Assembly: GCA_947302715.1 (NCBI GenBank)
Contig: CAMYVY010000005.1
Span: forward strand, 36,382-100,381
Direction of reading: 5' to 3'
Length of the DNA stretch: 64,000 nucleotides
From: an uncultured Clostridia bacterium
GTDB lineage: Bacteria; Bacillota; Clostridia; Peptostreptococcales; Anaerovoracaceae
Below, one piece after another: positions 62,313 through 64,000 of the stretch. The translations under genes and the position numbers were made by a program. The notes under the pieces were generated by a model. It saw nothing but the letters and a program-made list of their open reading frames with translations. It was not told where the DNA came from and did not search any database. Within the stretch, counting starts at the first letter, position 1, and the number at the start of each line of letters is the position of its first letter.

Positions 62313-63968
62313 CTATCTCTTCATTCTCGGGTCGAATGCGTCTCTGAGACCATCGCCCACCAAGTTATATGCAAGTACCGTTAGAAGAATTAGCATTCCG
62401 GGCGGTATCCAGCACCACCAATAGTTAACGAATACATAGATTTCGTTTATAGAGCTTATGATATTGCCCCAGGATGCAAATGGGAACTTAACTCCGAGTC
62501 CCAGGAACGAAAGAGTTGACTCTGTCAGAATAACTCCGCCTACACCCATGGTTACAGATACGATTATCTGCGGCATGACGTTAGGTACCAAGTGCTGAAG
62601 TATTCTTCTTCTGACGCTGAGACCCGTGGCCTCGGTTGCAGCCATATATTCCTGTTCTCTTAGTGACAGTATTTGACCTCTGATCATATATGCCATTCCT
62701 GCCCATCCAAGGAATCCGAGAATAAGCATCAGGTACATCATACGTTTGGTAGGATCTACGTGCATCGTATCCATAGCAGCACCGAGCATAATGAGAAGCG
62801 GTGTCGAAGGTACGCAGAAGAATATTTCGCAAAGTCTCATGACAAGCATGTCGATCCAACCGCCGAAATAACCTGCGATACCACCCATGATGATACCGAG
62901 GATCATGGCAATCAACTCTACGACGAATCCGATAATGAGCGAGATTCTGCCACCATACATAAGTCTGGTCAGCATGTCCATTCCGTACTTATCGGTACCG
63001 AGCCAGTGCTCACTGCTTGGCGGAGCATAGGTATCAAATACTCTGGTATCCTTTAGCTGGTTGATGTTCCATGAATTTGTTCTCGGATCGAATTCGATAA
63101 AGTATTCGTATTCAACTCCATCCTCTCCGGTGAAGTGGAATGCTTCTTCTCCGGCCTCGATGGATTCAACCAATTCTTCCTGCCACTCTCTGGTTAGGAA
63201 CTGGTCGGACATGAGAGGACGAACAACATATTTGTTCATGAATGCTATCGGAGTTGATCCATCGGAGATAGTACCATCACTATCTACGGTGTATGTTTTT
63301 CCATCGATTGCAAAGCTTGTAGCCTTCGTTACATAAGCCTTGAATGCTTCATTCTCGAAGTCGAATCCCATGTTTCCATCGGCCTTGACGTAGTTCATGA
63401 TATCCATGTGAGCATTTCCTATTACCTGCCCATCCTTGGAACATGTGTAATAGTCATCGCTTACCTTTTCCATGGTGAACTTGTCTCCACGGTATTCAAA
63501 TTCGGTTTTGTTTGTGGAGATTGCAAGGAACATCTGGGCCTGAACACCGGATGTAAATGCCGGATCCTTGGTGTCGAATCTCAGCTCGGTATTCTCGGTT
63601 ACTGCGGCATAGACCTTGTTCTGTTTATCATATCTATAGAATACCTGCGCCTCTCCATATGGAGTAAGAGCTCCTCCTATAAACGAGAAGATAAACATGA
63701 TGATGAGAATTATAAGGCCGGCTACAGCAACTCTGTTTCTAAGGAATCTCTGAAGAACCAGTCGTCCCGGTGACAGCACCTTAACACGGCGGTCATCCGA
63801 AAGATCATATTGTTCATTCTCAGTCGGTGTTTCTATGTTCGCCTTTGCTTCCTTTGCTGAATGAACCTGGGATCCTGCTTCAAATGCTCCTCCAGGTGTA
63901 AATCCAGCCTTATCCTGTCCTGTATTATATGGTTCCAAGGGAGAGTTGTTTTTCATTTCTTCACTCAT
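62313..63968 (-). CDS. oppC: Oligopeptide ABC transporter permease (OppC type) with large extracellular insert, second system
   Basis: 551 aa, nearly double a normal OppC. Hydrophilic N-terminus (about 1-75), first membrane helix (about 80-105), then about 210 residues of extracellular sequence (about 110-330) before SEHWLGTDKYGMDML and five further helices with the EAA loop EATGLSVRRRILQHLVPN. The insert is rich in charged and aromatic residues and lies where OppC proteins normally have a short loop. Strong AAGGGAGG site. oppB and oppA presumably lie beyond the right edge. Confidence 0.92.
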   Translation of the reverse strand: MSEEMKNNSPLEPYNTGQDKAGFTPGGAFEAGSQVHSAKEAKANIETPTENEQYDLSDDRRVKVLSPGRLVLQRFLRNRVAVAGLIILIIMFIFSFIGGALTPYGEAQVFYRYDKQNKVYAAVTENTELRFDTKDPAFTSGVQAQMFLAISTNKTEFEYRGDKFTMEKVSDDYYTCSKDGQVIGNAHMDIMNYVKADGNMGFDFENEAFKAYVTKATSFAIDGKTYTVDSDGTISDGSTPIAFMNKYVVRPLMSDQFLTREWQEELVESIEAGEEAFHFTGEDGVEYEYFIEFDPRTNSWNINQLKDTRVFDTYAPPSSEHWLGTDKYGMDMLTRLMYGGRISLIIGFVVELIAMILGIIMGGIAGYFGGWIDMLVMRLCEIFFCVPSTPLLIMLGAAMDTMHVDPTKRMMYLMLILGFLGWAGMAYMIRGQILSLREQEYMAATEATGLSVRRRILQHLVPNVMPQIIVSVTMGVGGVILTESTLSFLGLGVKFPFASWGNIISSINEIYVFVNYWWCWIPPGMLILLTVLAYNLVGDGLRDAFDPRMKR

Positions 63969-64000
63969 GACTGTACCTCCCTTCTACGAGAACCTTACAC
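63969..64000 (-). other. Right edge
   Basis: Holds the GGGAGG ribosome binding site of oppC; the remaining bases may be the end of an upstream oppB, but too little is present to tell. Confidence 0.4.

Overview
The window looks like chromosome from a low-GC, strictly anaerobic member of the Bacillota, most likely a Clostridia (Eubacteriales) species that lives on peptides and amino acids. The evidence is an oxygen-sensitive class III ribonucleotide reductase with its activase, a glutamate dehydrogenase, two Opp/Dpp peptide importers with intracellular peptidases, a flavodiiron protein, a fused acyl-CoA dehydrogenase/Etf/rubredoxin, FeoAB, ScpAB, a split transketolase, AGGAGG-type ribosome binding sites and sigma-A promoters with 17-18 bp spacers. 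No phage, plasmid, transposase, rRNA, tRNA or CRISPR array was recognised. Nothing fixes the genus.

Layout. 0-10.4 kb (mostly minus): recX fragment, Sfp-type PPTase, YerC; then nrdD (with a fused thiol-redox domain) and nrdG, with a promoter carrying two well-spaced NrdR-like boxes; then a division/cell-wall block ftsE-ftsX-M23 hydrolase-recJ-CtpA protease. 10.5-22.2 kb: a peptide-utilisation block (oppB-C-D-F-A, M14 carboxypeptidase, prolyl oligopeptidase) facing two divergent amidohydrolase paralogues, the first of which has lost every metal ligand. 22.2-35.7 kb: split transketolase, mgtE, gdhA, a 243-bp imperfect palindrome, a LysM/G5/NlpC cell-wall enzyme, addA, gpmI and an M20 amidohydrolase. 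35.7-44.3 kb: two arrays of the same 92-bp repeat family in opposite orientation flank an M15 peptidase (with a decayed copy of its 3' end), a yybP-ykoY manganese riboswitch in front of an ArsB/NhaD-type transporter, and a proB-proA-purC-BaiN-like operon. 44.3-48.5 kb: a flavodiiron protein, the three-domain acyl-CoA dehydrogenase and a divergent Crp/Fnr regulator. 48.5-56 kb: queT-degenerate amidohydrolase-mtnA-scpA-scpB, feoAB and a small membrane protein. 56-64 kb: a PlsC-like/CAT-like/AMP-ligase operon of unknown product and a second Opp system cut by the right edge.

How it fits together. Peptides enter through the Opp systems and are cut by prolyl oligopeptidase, M14 and M20 enzymes. Amino nitrogen passes through GdhA, and proline is made by ProBA. 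The rubredoxin tail of the acyl-CoA dehydrogenase fusion next to a flavodiiron protein suggests an electron route that removes O2 or NO, perhaps under the adjacent Crp/Fnr protein. Metal homeostasis (FeoAB, MgtE, Mn riboswitch) is well represented. The best candidates for undescribed biology are the 92-bp repeat family, the 243-bp palindrome, the Mn-riboswitch-controlled ArsB-like transporter, the live/dead amidohydrolase pair, and the acyltransferase-ligase operon.
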